A stretch of DNA of 64,000 bases from Pseudomonas mandelii (GCF_006438925.1 NZ_RCZA01000005.1:124001-188000); one strand, 5' to 3'. Counted from the first letter of the stretch, positions 40,801 to 52,615 are shown. Translations and numbers: made by a program. The notes: generated from the sequence alone by a model not told the origin.

Positions 40801-41301
40801 ATGAAAGCTCTCCGCACGCTGTTCACCGTTTCAGCCCTGACCGCCACCCTGCTGACTTCGGGCTGTGCAAGCATTGTTGGCGACAGCAAATACCCAGTGA
40901 ACGTATCGAGCACTCCAAGCGGTGCCGACTTCACCATCAAGAACAAGGACGGAGTCGTCGTTCATAACGGTTCCACGCCCAATACCGTTACCCTGCCTTC
41001 AGGTCGTGGCTACTTCAAAGGTGAGGCCTACACCATCACCTTTAAGAAAGAAGGTTATGCCGATACCAGCGCTACGCTGGAAACCAGCATGAGTGGCTGG
41101 TACTGGGGCAATCTGTTGCTCGGTGGGTTGATTGGCATGCTCGTTGTCGATCCACTCACTGGCGCGATGTACAAACTTCCCGCCGACGCTGCGGGCAATC
41201 TCGGCAACCCACTGCCTGGTGAACCGCCAAAAAGCCTGACACTGCTCGAAATTGATCAGCTTTCTCCAAGCGATCGAGCGGCTCTGGTCCGCATCAACTG
41301 A
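40801..41301 (+). CDS. Outer membrane lipoprotein with PEGA-like domain
   Basis: 166 residues from ATG 40801 (AAGGAT upstream); an in-frame ATG 51 bases earlier would spoil the signal peptide. The lipobox LLTSGC places the acylated Cys near residue 21. A PEGA-like stretch follows (VNVSSTPSGADFTIKNKDG, TITFKKEGYADTSATLE), then a glycine-rich hydrophobic hairpin (WGNLLLGGLIGMLVVDPLTG). Probably inserted in or bound to the envelope. Ends in a strong 11-bp hairpin. Confidence 0.8.
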   Translation: MKALRTLFTVSALTATLLTSGCASIVGDSKYPVNVSSTPSGADFTIKNKDGVVVHNGSTPNTVTLPSGRGYFKGEAYTITFKKEGYADTSATLETSMSGWYWGNLLLGGLIGMLVVDPLTGAMYKLPADAAGNLGNPLPGEPPKSLTLLEIDQLSPSDRAALVRIN

Positions 41302-41309
41302 CAGCACTC

Positions 41310-41336
41310 GGCGCATCCTGCTCTACAGGATGCGCC
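41310..41336 (+). terminator. Hairpin after the lipoprotein gene
   Basis: GGCGCATCCTG/CAGGATGCGCC, perfect 11-bp stem with a 5-base loop, 9 bases after the stop. No T-run, so bidirectional or Rho-assisted termination between convergent genes is likely. Confidence 0.55.
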
Positions 41337-41351
41337 CTCCTCACCGGCGTT

Positions 41352-41830
41352 CTACTGACGCCGTCGAAACAACGGCCGCGGCTCAATCACCGAACGCCCA
41401 TACAACACGCTCATCCCCGCCAGCCCCTTGAGCGCATCTTCGGCGGACTTGTCCTCGCGCACCGCGAAGCTGTCGAATCCGCATTGACGCATGTGGCTGA
41501 GTTGATCGCGCAGTACATCGCCGACGGCGCGCAACTCGCCCGTCCAGCCCAATCGGGTGCGCAACAAGTACGCCTGACTGTAACCGCGACCATCACGGAA
41601 ACTCGGAAAATCCAGGGCAATCAGCGGCAGGTGTGAAAACCACGGCTTTAGGCTTTCCACCTCATCGTCCGGCCCCAACCACACGCCCTTTTGCGGTGGA
41701 CCTTCAAGCCAACGGGCCAACGGCAGAATCACTGCACCCGCCGGCCATTCATCGTTGACATCCCTGACCAGGGTCCAGGGATCATCAGCGACAATCCGCG
41801 CCACACCCTCCTCCAGCCGCAGCAAATTGT

Positions 41831-41834
<4 letters not shown>
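41352..41834 (-). CDS. DUF934 protein, partner of the sulfite/nitrite reductase
   Basis: 160 residues from ATG 41834, which overlaps the reductase stop by 4 bases. Markers: LARWLEGPPQKGVWLGPDDE and the conserved DFPSFRDGRGYSQAYLLR plus GWTGELRAVGDVLRDQ. DUF934 proteins almost always follow CysI-type hemoprotein genes in proteobacteria and are thought to assist sulfite reduction; mechanism unknown. Confidence 0.9.
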
Positions 41835-43504
<1,670 letters not shown>

Positions 43505-43542
43505 GTGGCTACCTCATCAGGATTGATCGGGCTCTGCACAAC

Positions 43543-43638
43543 CCCTGTGGGAGCGAGCCTGCTCGCGAAGACGGCGGCACATTCAACATTGATGCTGACT
43601 GATCCGACGCCTTCGCGAGCAGGCTCGCTCCCACAGGG
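43543..43638. repeat. REP palindrome, 28-bp perfect arms
   Basis: Arms 43543-43570 and 43611-43638 are exact inverted copies of the GGGAGCGAGCC type. It lies just upstream of the reductase start, in the divergent region shared with ccoN. Confidence 0.9.
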
Positions 43639-43727
43639 ACTTCAGTGAGCTTGAAGCTCTATGACCCGTTTTCTTGAGGCGACTATGGACCTGCGGCGCA
43701 GCACGTTACAGATTCAGCTAAACACTA

Positions 43728-43798
43728 AAAAACCGTATCAGACTGCGGCTGATCACCGCAGGCATTCGCTTTATCTGATCCGCATAAACTCGGTTTTT
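43728..43798. promoter_or_regulatory. Nested inverted repeats upstream of the orphan ccoN
   Basis: Three nested dyads: AAAAACCG (43728-43735)/CGGTTTTT (43791-43798), ATCAGA (43737-43742)/TCTGAT (43774-43779) and CTGCGG/CCGCAG (43743-43748 with 43756-43761) around CTGATCA. They end 95 bases before the ccoN start. Either a regulator-binding array or a structured leader; no Anr box is recognisable. Confidence 0.45.
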
Positions 43799-43892
43799 CT
43801 GAGCCTGTTTTGTTTCCGGCAGGGTTTCTACAGTGCATGACATGCCAGTCCGGGTGGCCTGGCAAGACTTTGCAACCGTGGAAGCATTGACC

Positions 43893-45320
<1,428 letters not shown>

Positions 45321-45335
45321 GGCAGGGGGCTTGAG

Positions 45336-45557
45336 ATGATTGAGGTCGTGCTGAATGTGTTGGGCGTTGTGGGGCTTTGGCTGGCGGTTGAATACTGCCT
45401 GAAACACCAGACGGCGGAGAGTCTGGATGAAGCCAGTCTGATTCCGTTTGCCGATGACCCGGAGGTGGCGCGACGGGTGGAGTTGGCGACGGGCAAGACC
45501 GTGAAGGCGGTAGCGCCGGAAGAGGTGAAACCTGGCTGGGGCAACCTGGAAATCTGA
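45336..45557 (+). CDS. Small single-pass membrane protein downstream of orphan ccoN
   Basis: 73 residues: an N-terminal helix (VVLNVLGVVGLWLAVEYCL) and a soluble tail (SLIPFADDPEVARRVE, then KPGWGNLEI). Starts 15 bases after the ccoN stop with an AGGGGG site, so co-transcribed. It corresponds in place and size to PA4134 beside PA4133 and may replace the tiny subunit CcoQ for this isoform (inference). Not similar to CcoQ by eye. Confidence 0.75.
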   Translation: MIEVVLNVLGVVGLWLAVEYCLKHQTAESLDEASLIPFADDPEVARRVELATGKTVKAVAPEEVKPGWGNLEI

Positions 45558-45572
45558 CGCCACGCCAATCAA

Positions 45573-45662
45573 TGTGGGAGCGAGCTTGCTCGCGATGGCG
45601 GTGTAACAGTCAACATGGATGTTGGATGTTATGGCCTCATCGCGAGCAGGCTCGCTCCCACA
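45573..45662. repeat. REP palindrome
   Basis: TGTGGGAGCGAGCTTGCTCG (from 45573) and its inverted partner ending at 45662, 25-bp arms with one mismatch, between convergent genes. Confidence 0.88.
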
Positions 45663-45685
45663 GGGTATGTGTCAGGTCAGAGGGT

Positions 45686-46180
45686 TCAGCTACGCTCGCG
45701 GGGGATCAAGCTCTGCAACTGCTGCGCCAAAAAGTTCGCATCAAAGGCAAAGGTATCCGGGTCTTTCAAGCCATTGGTCTTGCGCCATTGCCAACTGCTG
45801 GACGGCGGCAGGCACACCAGCGAAATGCTGCCGTACCGCGCGGCTGTCAGGCCCATCACGGCCAGTGAAATCTGCCCCCCGGCACCCATCACATCCGGCA
45901 CAAATTCCACCGGTTTACCGGCGATCACAATGGACAGCTTCTCGGTCTTGAAGGTCGACGTTTCGACCGGCACACTCGGCCCCGAGGCCACATAGGCCTC
46001 GCGGCTCACCTCCAGCAGATTCGGCGCCTGGACCGGTTCCAGCCATTGCTGGATCTGATCGAACAGTTCACCAATGCGCGTCGCCCACACGGCCGATTGC
46101 GACTCGAACAGTTGCTTCTTGTGCGCTTCGCTTTCTGCGTAATGGCGAAGCATCTCACCCAGTTGCTGTACGTCGTCCAT
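45686..46180 (-). CDS. Hypothetical protein
   Basis: 164 residues; AAAGGAACACC before the ATG supports the start. A helical N-terminal half (LGEMLRHYAESEAHKKQLFE, TRIGELFDQIQQWLEP) is followed by a β-rich part (KLSIVIAGKPVEFVPDVMGA, GSISLVCLPPSSSWQW). No signal peptide, no membrane helix and no family recognised. Overall character resembles cytoplasmic proteins with coiled helices at the front; no neighbour explains it. Confidence 0.6.
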   Translation of the reverse strand: MDDVQQLGEMLRHYAESEAHKKQLFESQSAVWATRIGELFDQIQQWLEPVQAPNLLEVSREAYVASGPSVPVETSTFKTEKLSIVIAGKPVEFVPDVMGAGGQISLAVMGLTAARYGSISLVCLPPSSSWQWRKTNGLKDPDTFAFDANFLAQQLQSLIPRERS

Positions 46181-46249
46181 TGCGGTGTTCCTTTGTTGAA
46201 GCGGTGCTGCGGACTTTGAGCATGGCAGATGCGCGCTGCCGGCGTACGA

Positions 46250-47026
46250 CTAAAAGCGTGAACGGTATTGGCTGGGGGTCATGTCCAGGTATTTGCGAAA
46301 GGCACTGCCCATGTGGGACTGATGGGCGAAGCCGGCGTCCAGGGCGATGTCGGCCAGGGACAGGTCGGTGTGTTCGATCATCCGGCGTGCCGCCTGAAGC
46401 CGCACTTCAACGAGGTAAGCGTGGGGTGTCAGGCCGATGGTGCGGGTGAAGTCGCGCAGAAAGCGCAGCTCGTTTTGCCCGTAGGTGGCGGCCAATTGTT
46501 CAAGGGTCAGGGGCTCGTGGAACTGCTCGGCGATCTGGTCCAGCACTCGGGTGAAGACCCTGGGCGTGACACGTTGCGCAGTACTGGCCTTCGGGTTCAT
46601 CAAACCAACGAATTCCACCGCCCTTTGCTCAAGCGCCAACCTGTCCGGTTGCGGAGCGAGCAACAGACGCCGCAGTTCCCGGCCCAGCATCAGAGCACGT
46701 CGATTGCCTGAAGACTGCACACGGTGGTCAACCGCAGGTAAATGCTGATCGGCCAACGGCTCCTCCAGACGCATCAGCAGGTATTCGCCACCACTGGCCG
46801 ATTCGGAAAACACGTCCACGCCGACCGGGGTGTAAGCCAGCACGCCAGGCAAGGTATCGAAATCCACCCGGTGATCCGAATCGATGGCGTGCACACCTTG
46901 TTGACGTTCCAGTGTTACCCCAAGGGTTTGCCACTGCACAGGGTCACGCGCGCTGTAAGCAGCACGGGGCAAAAGCTGCAGGAACAGTCTGCCACCCAAC
47001 AGATCCTGGCTCAGCGCCGCTGGCAT
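46250..47026 (-). CDS. AraC family transcriptional regulator
   Basis: 258 residues from ATG 47026 (AGGAAA six bases upstream); a longer reading to 47116 would leave only 3 bases to the divergent racemase gene and is rejected. The N-terminal effector domain is cupin-like (DFDTLPGVLAYTPVG), and a C-terminal double HTH (LTLEQLAATYGQNELRFLRD, DLSLADIALDAGFAHQSHMG, FRKYLDMTPSQYRSRF) forms the AraC/XylS DNA-binding domain. Divergent with the racemase, which it may control. Confidence 0.88.
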   Translation of the reverse strand: MPAALSQDLLGGRLFLQLLPRAAYSARDPVQWQTLGVTLERQQGVHAIDSDHRVDFDTLPGVLAYTPVGVDVFSESASGGEYLLMRLEEPLADQHLPAVDHRVQSSGNRRALMLGRELRRLLLAPQPDRLALEQRAVEFVGLMNPKASTAQRVTPRVFTRVLDQIAEQFHEPLTLEQLAATYGQNELRFLRDFTRTIGLTPHAYLVEVRLQAARRMIEHTDLSLADIALDAGFAHQSHMGSAFRKYLDMTPSQYRSRF

Positions 47027-47119
47027 GTGAAATTTCCTGATAGATCGCGATGAAGGGCCACGGGTACTCTCAAATAAGGGCATGCTCGAACAAAGGGTTG
47101 CCATCAACAGGAGCACGAC

Positions 47120-47812
47120 ATGCGCACCATCGGCCTTATCGGCGGCATGAGCTGGGAGTCCAGCGCCGAGTATTACCGTCTCATTAACCAGCAGGTGCGC
47201 GACCGGCTCGGGCCGTTGCGTTCGGCGAAATTGCTAATGTACAGCGTCGACTTTGGCCCTGTCGAACAGGCCCAGCACGCCGGGCGCTGGGACGATGCGG
47301 CGGCGATTCTGGTGGACGCAGCCCAACGGCTGCAGGCGGGTGGCGCCGATTGCGTGGTGTTGTGCACCAACACCATGCACAAGGTGGCGGGGCAGATTCA
47401 GGCAGCGATCAGTATTCCGTTTCTGCACATCGCCGACCCGGCGGGTCAGGCTGCCGTTGAGGCTGGCGCGCTGAGGATTGGATTGCTCGGCACAGCGTTC
47501 ACCATGGAGCAGGACTTCCTCAAGGAACGCCTGACGTCGATGGGGCTGACCGTTTTGGTGCCGGATGCCGATGAACGTCAGGCCGTCCACCGGATCATCT
47601 ATGACGAGTTGTGCGTCGGGGTGATCAGCGAGGCGTCGCGCAAGGTGTATCAGCAGGTGATCGAATCGCTGACCCAACGTGGTGCCCAGGCGATCATCCT
47701 CGGCTGCACGGAAATCGGCCTGCTGATCAAACCCGAGCACAGCGCCCTGCCCTTGCTCGACACCACCGAACTGCATGCGCAGGCGGCGGTGGCGTTCGCC
47801 TTGGGCGAGTGA
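47120..47812 (+). CDS. Aspartate/glutamate racemase family protein
   Basis: 230 residues. Cofactor-independent two-cysteine racemase: C82 in VVLCTNTMHK and C196 in ILGCTEIGLL, with MRTIGLIGGMSWESSAEYYR at the start. Likely an aspartate racemase of the YgeA type making D-amino acids or detoxifying them; exact substrate not predictable. Divergent from the AraC regulator, convergent with the acetyltransferase (1-base gap). Confidence 0.9.
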   Translation: MRTIGLIGGMSWESSAEYYRLINQQVRDRLGPLRSAKLLMYSVDFGPVEQAQHAGRWDDAAAILVDAAQRLQAGGADCVVLCTNTMHKVAGQIQAAISIPFLHIADPAGQAAVEAGALRIGLLGTAFTMEQDFLKERLTSMGLTVLVPDADERQAVHRIIYDELCVGVISEASRKVYQQVIESLTQRGAQAIILGCTEIGLLIKPEHSALPLLDTTELHAQAAVAFALGE

Positions 47813-47813
47813 C

Positions 47814-48335
47814 TCAACCGGCCTTGGGCGTGCGACGCAGGCGCGCCATGCTCAAGGCATCGACCCATCCACCATCACGCACGGCATAGTCGCGAAACAG
47901 CCCTTCGGTGTCGAAGCCGAACTTGCGATAAAGCCCGATGGCAGCTTCGTTGTCGGCGTACACCGAAAGCTCGAGCCGTTGCAGGTTCATCCAGTTGTCG
48001 GCGATGTCCAGCGCCGCCGCCAACAGCTTCGAGCCGACGCCCTTGCCCTGCCACGCCGTCGCGACGCCCATGCCCAGATTGCCGGCATGGCTGCGGCGGA
48101 TCCGTGAAAACTGCTCCAGGCCAATATTGCCGATGACCGTCCCTTGATGCAGCGCCACCAGCTGCACCACACGCTCGTTGTCCGACTCCAGGCGTTTGCG
48201 CCAGACTTCGGGTGACTGAAATGGCATTTGCAGCACCTGCCGGGTAATGGCCGGGTCGTTGTAGAGCGCGGTAATGCCGTCGATGTGCGACTCGTTGAAA
48301 CGTTCGAGGGAAATGACAGCGTCAGTGCCGGGCAT
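47814..48335 (-). CDS. GNAT family N-acetyltransferase, YhhY/RimJ-like
   Basis: 173 residues from ATG 48335 (AAGGAT upstream). The acetyl-CoA P-loop region MGVATAWQGKGVGSKLLAAA and the YADNEAAIGLYRKFGFDTEG block are typical. Resembles YhhY-type amino acid or small-molecule acetyltransferases. No operon partner. Confidence 0.85.
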   Translation of the reverse strand: MPGTDAVISLERFNESHIDGITALYNDPAITRQVLQMPFQSPEVWRKRLESDNERVVQLVALHQGTVIGNIGLEQFSRIRRSHAGNLGMGVATAWQGKGVGSKLLAAALDIADNWMNLQRLELSVYADNEAAIGLYRKFGFDTEGLFRDYAVRDGGWVDALSMARLRRTPKAG

Positions 48336-48372
48336 GGGTGATTCATCCTTGAGACAGACATGGCCGCCCACT

Positions 48373-49365
48373 CTATACCGCTGAAGGTTGTTCGAACCAC
48401 TCCCGCCGTTCATTGAAGGTGTTCTGAATCAGCTCGACGATCATCTGCACCTGCGCTGAACCCTCGGACTGCGCATTGACCGCCATCCACACCTCGCGCT
48501 GCATCGGTTGACTGAACAACCCCGGCAATTCAATCAGGCCGCGATCAAAGCGGCTGATGTATCGGGGCAACAGGCCAATGCAGGCGCTACAACGGATCAT
48601 CTCCAGCATCAGCTCATAGGAATGCAACTGCACCACCCCGGCCAGGCGCTGGTCCACGAGGGTATTCCACGGCCGAAAACAGTCGACCTGACGGTCATGC
48701 TGCCATTGCACCAGCAGGAAATCCGCCAGGTCATCGAGGCTGTCAGGGCGGGACGCGACCCGTGAATAACGTTTGGCGATGTGGGGCAGATAGTCGAGCC
48801 GCGCCAGACGCCGGGGCTCGCTGACAGCAAAACTCGGGCCGGGCAGCGGTGAATCGGTGCCGGCCAGCCACAGCACCACATCGGCACTGACCGCTTGCAG
48901 GGAGAGCTCGCTGTCCAGGGTGATGATGTCCAGGCGCACGCTGGCGTTGCGCCGCAACAAGGCAACCAGATCGCGACCGAGAATGTCATGCAGGATCGAT
49001 TCGGCGACGGCCAGGCGAATCAACGGCTGTTCGATCACCGGCAAATCGCGCTCATGGGCCAGTGCAATCAACTGCGATTGCAGCTGCAATCCGTCACGAC
49101 TGAGGGCAACGCCATTCTCTGAATGGCTGAATAGCGAACACTGCAGTTGCGCTTCAAGCTGCGCCAATTGTTTGCGCAGCTGGGTGGCCTTGATGTTGAG
49201 ACTGCGGGCTGCCTGCATGAAACAGCCGCAACGGGCACTGACCCGAAAAGACTGCGCCAGCACCGGATCGATCCCTGCCGCCAGCGTGCGCCAGGATGAG
49301 GTTTTTTCTACGGGCGAGCGGTACTCGGCAACTCGCTGACGACCTGTGGTTTCCATGAATCGCAT
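48373..49365 (-). CDS. LysR family transcriptional regulator
   Basis: 330 residues. N-terminal HTH is atypical: RCGCFMQAARSLNIKATQLRKQLAQLEAQL follows a ~35-residue extension (MRFMETTGRQRVAEYRSPVE), and the recognition part is recognisable but divergent. A periplasmic-binding-protein-like effector domain follows. GGGAGTCAGCG before ATG 49365 supports the long start; ATG 49356 is possible. The target is unknown; the neighbour on the far side is the CMD gene. Confidence 0.8.
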   Translation of the reverse strand: MRFMETTGRQRVAEYRSPVEKTSSWRTLAAGIDPVLAQSFRVSARCGCFMQAARSLNIKATQLRKQLAQLEAQLQCSLFSHSENGVALSRDGLQLQSQLIALAHERDLPVIEQPLIRLAVAESILHDILGRDLVALLRRNASVRLDIITLDSELSLQAVSADVVLWLAGTDSPLPGPSFAVSEPRRLARLDYLPHIAKRYSRVASRPDSLDDLADFLLVQWQHDRQVDCFRPWNTLVDQRLAGVVQLHSYELMLEMIRCSACIGLLPRYISRFDRGLIELPGLFSQPMQREVWMAVNAQSEGSAQVQMIVELIQNTFNERREWFEQPSAV

Positions 49366-49452
49366 CGCTGACTCCCTGTCGACCTGTCCTTGAAGGTCTC
49401 ATCCTGCGCAGTGTTTATGAACCTGATGTGACGCTCTGGGCGGAAAATCGAT

Positions 49453-49893
49453 TCAGCCTCCGGGGGTTTGCCGGAAACTCACTGCCAGGCGATTCCAGCT
49501 GTTGATGGTGGTGACGACGATGGTCAGGTCGACCATCTCGCCTTCGTTGAACTGCTCCCGGGCCTGCGCGTAGACCTCGTCCGGCACATGGTTTTCAGAG
49601 AGCAAGGTGACGGCTTCGGTCCAGGCCAGCGCCGCGCGTTCTCGCGCATTGAAGAAGCCGCTGTCGCGCCAGACCACGATCGAATACAACCGACGGTCAG
49701 TCTCGCCCAAGCGCCGGGCATCCACCGAGTGCATGTCGGTGCAGAAAGCGCAGCCATTGAGTTGCGACGCACGGATTTTGATCAAGTGCAGCAAGGCCGG
49801 CTCGATGCTGAGGTTGCTAGTCAAGGCCTCCATGGCAATCATCGCTTTCATCGCCTTGGGCGATGCGCTGTAGTAATCCAGGCGGGCGTTCAT
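49453..49893 (-). CDS. Carboxymuconolactone decarboxylase/AhpD-like protein
   Basis: 146 residues. The AhpD-type redox motif is present as C48-A-F-C51 with H55 nearby in NGCAFCTDMHSVDARR. Such proteins act as alkylhydroperoxidases using a CxxC pair. Divergent from a MocR-type regulator gene (207-base intergenic region), a pairing common in pseudomonads, so regulation by it is likely. Confidence 0.9.
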   Translation of the reverse strand: MNARLDYYSASPKAMKAMIAMEALTSNLSIEPALLHLIKIRASQLNGCAFCTDMHSVDARRLGETDRRLYSIVVWRDSGFFNARERAALAWTEAVTLLSENHVPDEVYAQAREQFNEGEMVDLTIVVTTINSWNRLAVSFRQTPGG

Positions 49894-50100
49894 GGAGTGA
49901 CCTCGTGGATCGAATGTGTGCCCCCCAAGGTAGGCGTTGATACGCAGGCGTTACAGATCCAATTCTGCGAAATACCCGTGGACCACTCAGGCACCAGACC
50001 AATCGGAGGTTTTTCGCCCACGCAACTTTTGCGCAGGCGCTCATGCGGGTAATCTGGCCCGACGCACACGCGCCTCAATCGCCCCAGGAGCCTCGCCGGT

Positions 50101-51534
50101 ATGGAACTTCACGTTGTCATCAACGGCCGCAAGGACCTGGCAGGCCAGTTGTATAACCAACTGCGCAGCGCCATCGAATCCGGCCGTCTGGCAGCCGGGA
50201 CGCAACTACCGCCCAGTCGTTTGCTGGCAGAACAATTGGGCATTTCGCGCAAGACCATTTCCGACACCTACACGCAACTGACCTACGAAAACTTCCTCAC
50301 CGGGGTCATTGGCAAAGGCACCTATGTCAACGCCCGACCGGCGAAAATCACTCGTAAACAGAGCCATTCGGAATTGGCCAGTGCCGAGGTCATCGAGTCC
50401 TGGCGCAACCTCCCGGTGTTCCTGCGCCATCCGACGCTGGAAGGCTCGTTACGCTATGACTTCATCGGCGGCGCCACCAGCAAGGGCCAGTTTCCCCAGG
50501 ATGACTGGCGGCGCTGCACCGCTCATGCCTTACGCCAAATCGCTGCATCCAAGGGCTTCTACAGCCTGCCCGAAGGCCTGCCGGCACTGCGCAACGCCAT
50601 CGCCCGGCACATCGCGTTTTCTCGCGGGGTCAATTGCCAGGACGAAGACGTGGTGGTGTGCAACGGCGCGCAACAGGCGCTGGACCTGATCTCCCGGGTG
50701 CTCACACGTCCTGGCAGCATTGTCGCCATGGAAGACCCCGGCTATCCGCCCGCACGCCTGTTGTTCGGTACCCACGGCGCCACAGTGATCGGCGTCCCGG
50801 TGGATGCCGAAGGCATTCAGGTGGACAAGATCCCCCTTGGCACCCGCCTGATTTACGTCACGCCGTCCCACCAGTTCCCGCTCGGCATGCCGATGAGCCA
50901 GGCGCGCCGGATGGCGCTGCTGGAGCGAGCCCATGAGTTGGGCGCGATCATCATCGAGGACGATTACGACAGCGAATTCCGCTACGAGGGCCGGCCTACC
51001 GACTCGCTGCAAAGCATGGACGAACGCGGCATCGTCGCCTACGTCGGGACCTTTTCGAAAACCCTGCTGCCGGAGCTGCGCCTGGGTTATGCGATCCTGC
51101 CGCCGGCAATACTCGAAGCGGTCATTCGCGCGAAGCAGCTCACCGACCTGCACACGTCCACCCTGCCCCAATGGGCGCTGGCCAAGTTCATCGCCGAAGG
51201 CTGTCTGCTCAAGCACATCCGGCGCTGCCATACGATCTATGCCGGGCGTCGTGAGCGGATCCTCGAGCGCATGGCCGGCGATCTTTCACCGTGGCTCGAG
51301 GCTGTCCCGACCACCGCCGGGTTCCACATGGTGGTTATGTGCAAAGTGTCTATCGATATTCCATTGGTGATCACACTTGCAAAAAAGGTCGAAGTCGGGG
51401 TGTATCCCATCGACAGCTTTTTTTATCAGCAAGCGCCGCAGGCCGGGCTTTTCCTGGGTTTTGGCGCCATTGAAACCCTGGACATCGACATTGCCCTGGA
51501 CCGCCTGCGGGACATTTTGCAGCAGGTTGCCTGA
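50101..51534 (+). CDS. MocR-type GntR/aminotransferase regulator
   Basis: 477 residues. GntR winged helix (residues 1-~75: LYNQLRSAIESGRLAAGTQL, LGISRKTISDTYTQLTYENF) and an aminotransferase-I domain with PLP Lys K320 in GTFSKTLLPELRLGY. Similar in design to, but clearly distinct from, the regulator at 21070. Located divergently from the CMD gene, which is its probable target; the monooxygenase-like gene downstream may belong to the same regulon. Confidence 0.9.
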   Translation: MELHVVINGRKDLAGQLYNQLRSAIESGRLAAGTQLPPSRLLAEQLGISRKTISDTYTQLTYENFLTGVIGKGTYVNARPAKITRKQSHSELASAEVIESWRNLPVFLRHPTLEGSLRYDFIGGATSKGQFPQDDWRRCTAHALRQIAASKGFYSLPEGLPALRNAIARHIAFSRGVNCQDEDVVVCNGAQQALDLISRVLTRPGSIVAMEDPGYPPARLLFGTHGATVIGVPVDAEGIQVDKIPLGTRLIYVTPSHQFPLGMPMSQARRMALLERAHELGAIIIEDDYDSEFRYEGRPTDSLQSMDERGIVAYVGTFSKTLLPELRLGYAILPPAILEAVIRAKQLTDLHTSTLPQWALAKFIAEGCLLKHIRRCHTIYAGRRERILERMAGDLSPWLEAVPTTAGFHMVVMCKVSIDIPLVITLAKKVEVGVYPIDSFFYQQAPQAGLFLGFGAIETLDIDIALDRLRDILQQVA

Positions 51535-51657
51535 CGGATTGGTCTGCGTTTTTATTCCGCGATTGGCTATTGGTGGTCCGGGGATGCAGGCCTATCCTGC
51601 ATAAGCGTTATCTCTCAATGAGCAGGATTCGTCCGGCCTGATTCAGGAGTGTGAGCA

Positions 51658-51951
51658 ATGTCCAACGAAGTGATCAATACCGTTAAGGTGCAGGCCGCCG
51701 CCGGCCGCTCGGACGAACTGGGCAAGCAACTGCAAAAGATTGTCGACACCCTGCGCGAACTACCGGGCTGTGACTCCTATATGGTCGACCGCTGCCCCGA
51801 GGACGACAACCGCTGGACGGTCAGCGCTCGCTGGCAATCGGAAGCGGCCATGCAAATGCATTTCAACTGCCCTGAAGTCCAAGGCTTTATCGGCCTGATC
51901 GACAGCCGCCTGGCCAACAGCGTCGACTTCAACAGCTTTCCTATCGTTTAA
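51658..51951 (+). CDS. Antibiotic biosynthesis monooxygenase (ABM) domain protein
   Basis: 97 residues. Ferredoxin-like ABM fold: INTVKVQAAAGRSDELGKQL, LPGCDSYMVDRCPEDDNRW, HFNCPEVQGFIGLIDS. Members oxidise quinols or degrade heme; here most like small putative quinol monooxygenases. CAGGAGTGTGAGCA upstream gives the ribosome site. Lies after the MocR gene, ~120 bases apart. Confidence 0.85.
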   Translation: MSNEVINTVKVQAAAGRSDELGKQLQKIVDTLRELPGCDSYMVDRCPEDDNRWTVSARWQSEAAMQMHFNCPEVQGFIGLIDSRLANSVDFNSFPIV

Positions 51952-51958
51952 AAATTAG

Positions 51959-52024
51959 GTCGCCGCCTTCGGCCACTCCTACAGGGCAATGGGTACCCCT
52001 GCAGGAGTGGCTGGAGGCGGCGAT
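51959..52024. repeat. REP-like palindrome
   Basis: GTCGCCGCCTTCGGCCACTCCT (arm 51959-51980, shown family word CGCCGCC..CCACTCCT) faces AGGAGTGGCTGGAGGCGGCG from 52003. Imperfect 22-bp arms; likely terminator for the ABM gene. Confidence 0.7.
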
Positions 52025-52139
52025 CTTGTTTTTTCAACGCCCATGATTGGTCCCCTCGCCTTCACGAAAATTGGCTGTTTGATTGGCCTTGGCCGAGACT
52101 TACTGTGGTCCCTGACGACTAACCAAGCAGGTGATACCC

Positions 52140-52556
52140 ATGAAAGCCTTCCGCTACTGTGCTGCGCCCCTCGCCGCCCTCGCCCTGACCGTTTCCGCCG
52201 CGGCATTCGCCCACGAAGCCGCGCCTTCGGAAAAGGTCACCGTGTTGCAGGACCAGATGTTGAAAAACGCACCGGGTAAAAAAGCGCTGATGATCGAAGT
52301 CGATTACAAACCCGGCCAATCGTCCATCGCCCACAAGCACGAGGGCACGGCCATGGCTTACGTCATTTCGGGAGAAATCATCTCCCAGGTCAAAGGGGAA
52401 AAGGCGATCACTTACAAGGCCGGTGAATACTGGTACGAACCGGCCGGTTCGGAGCATTTAGTCTCGAAAAATGCCAGTACCACCAAACCCGCCAAACTGT
52501 TGGTGTTTATGGTGTTAGCGCCCGACGAAAAAGTATTGATCCCTTTGGAAAACTGA
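52140..52556 (+). CDS. Secreted cupin-domain protein
   Basis: 138 residues from ATG 52140 (CAGGTGAT upstream; the GTG at 52131 lies within that site). A signal peptide (YCAAPLAALALTVSAAAFA cut before HEAA) and a single cupin: SSIAHKHEGTAMAYVISGEI gives the two metal His and Glu, and YWYEPAGSEHLVSKN the second His. Periplasmic small-molecule or regulatory cupin; substrate unknown. Good terminator downstream. Confidence 0.88.
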   Translation: MKAFRYCAAPLAALALTVSAAAFAHEAAPSEKVTVLQDQMLKNAPGKKALMIEVDYKPGQSSIAHKHEGTAMAYVISGEIISQVKGEKAITYKAGEYWYEPAGSEHLVSKNASTTKPAKLLVFMVLAPDEKVLIPLEN

Positions 52557-52583
52557 TAGCTGTTGCGCCAGCCATAAATAAAC

Positions 52584-52615
52584 AGGCCCGAATTAAGCAT
52601 TCAGGCCTTTTTATT
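52584..52615 (+). terminator. Rho-independent terminator of the cupin gene
   Basis: AGGCCCGAAT (52584-52593) pairs with ATTCAGGCCT (52599-52608) with one mismatch, followed by TTTTATTT. Confidence 0.8.
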
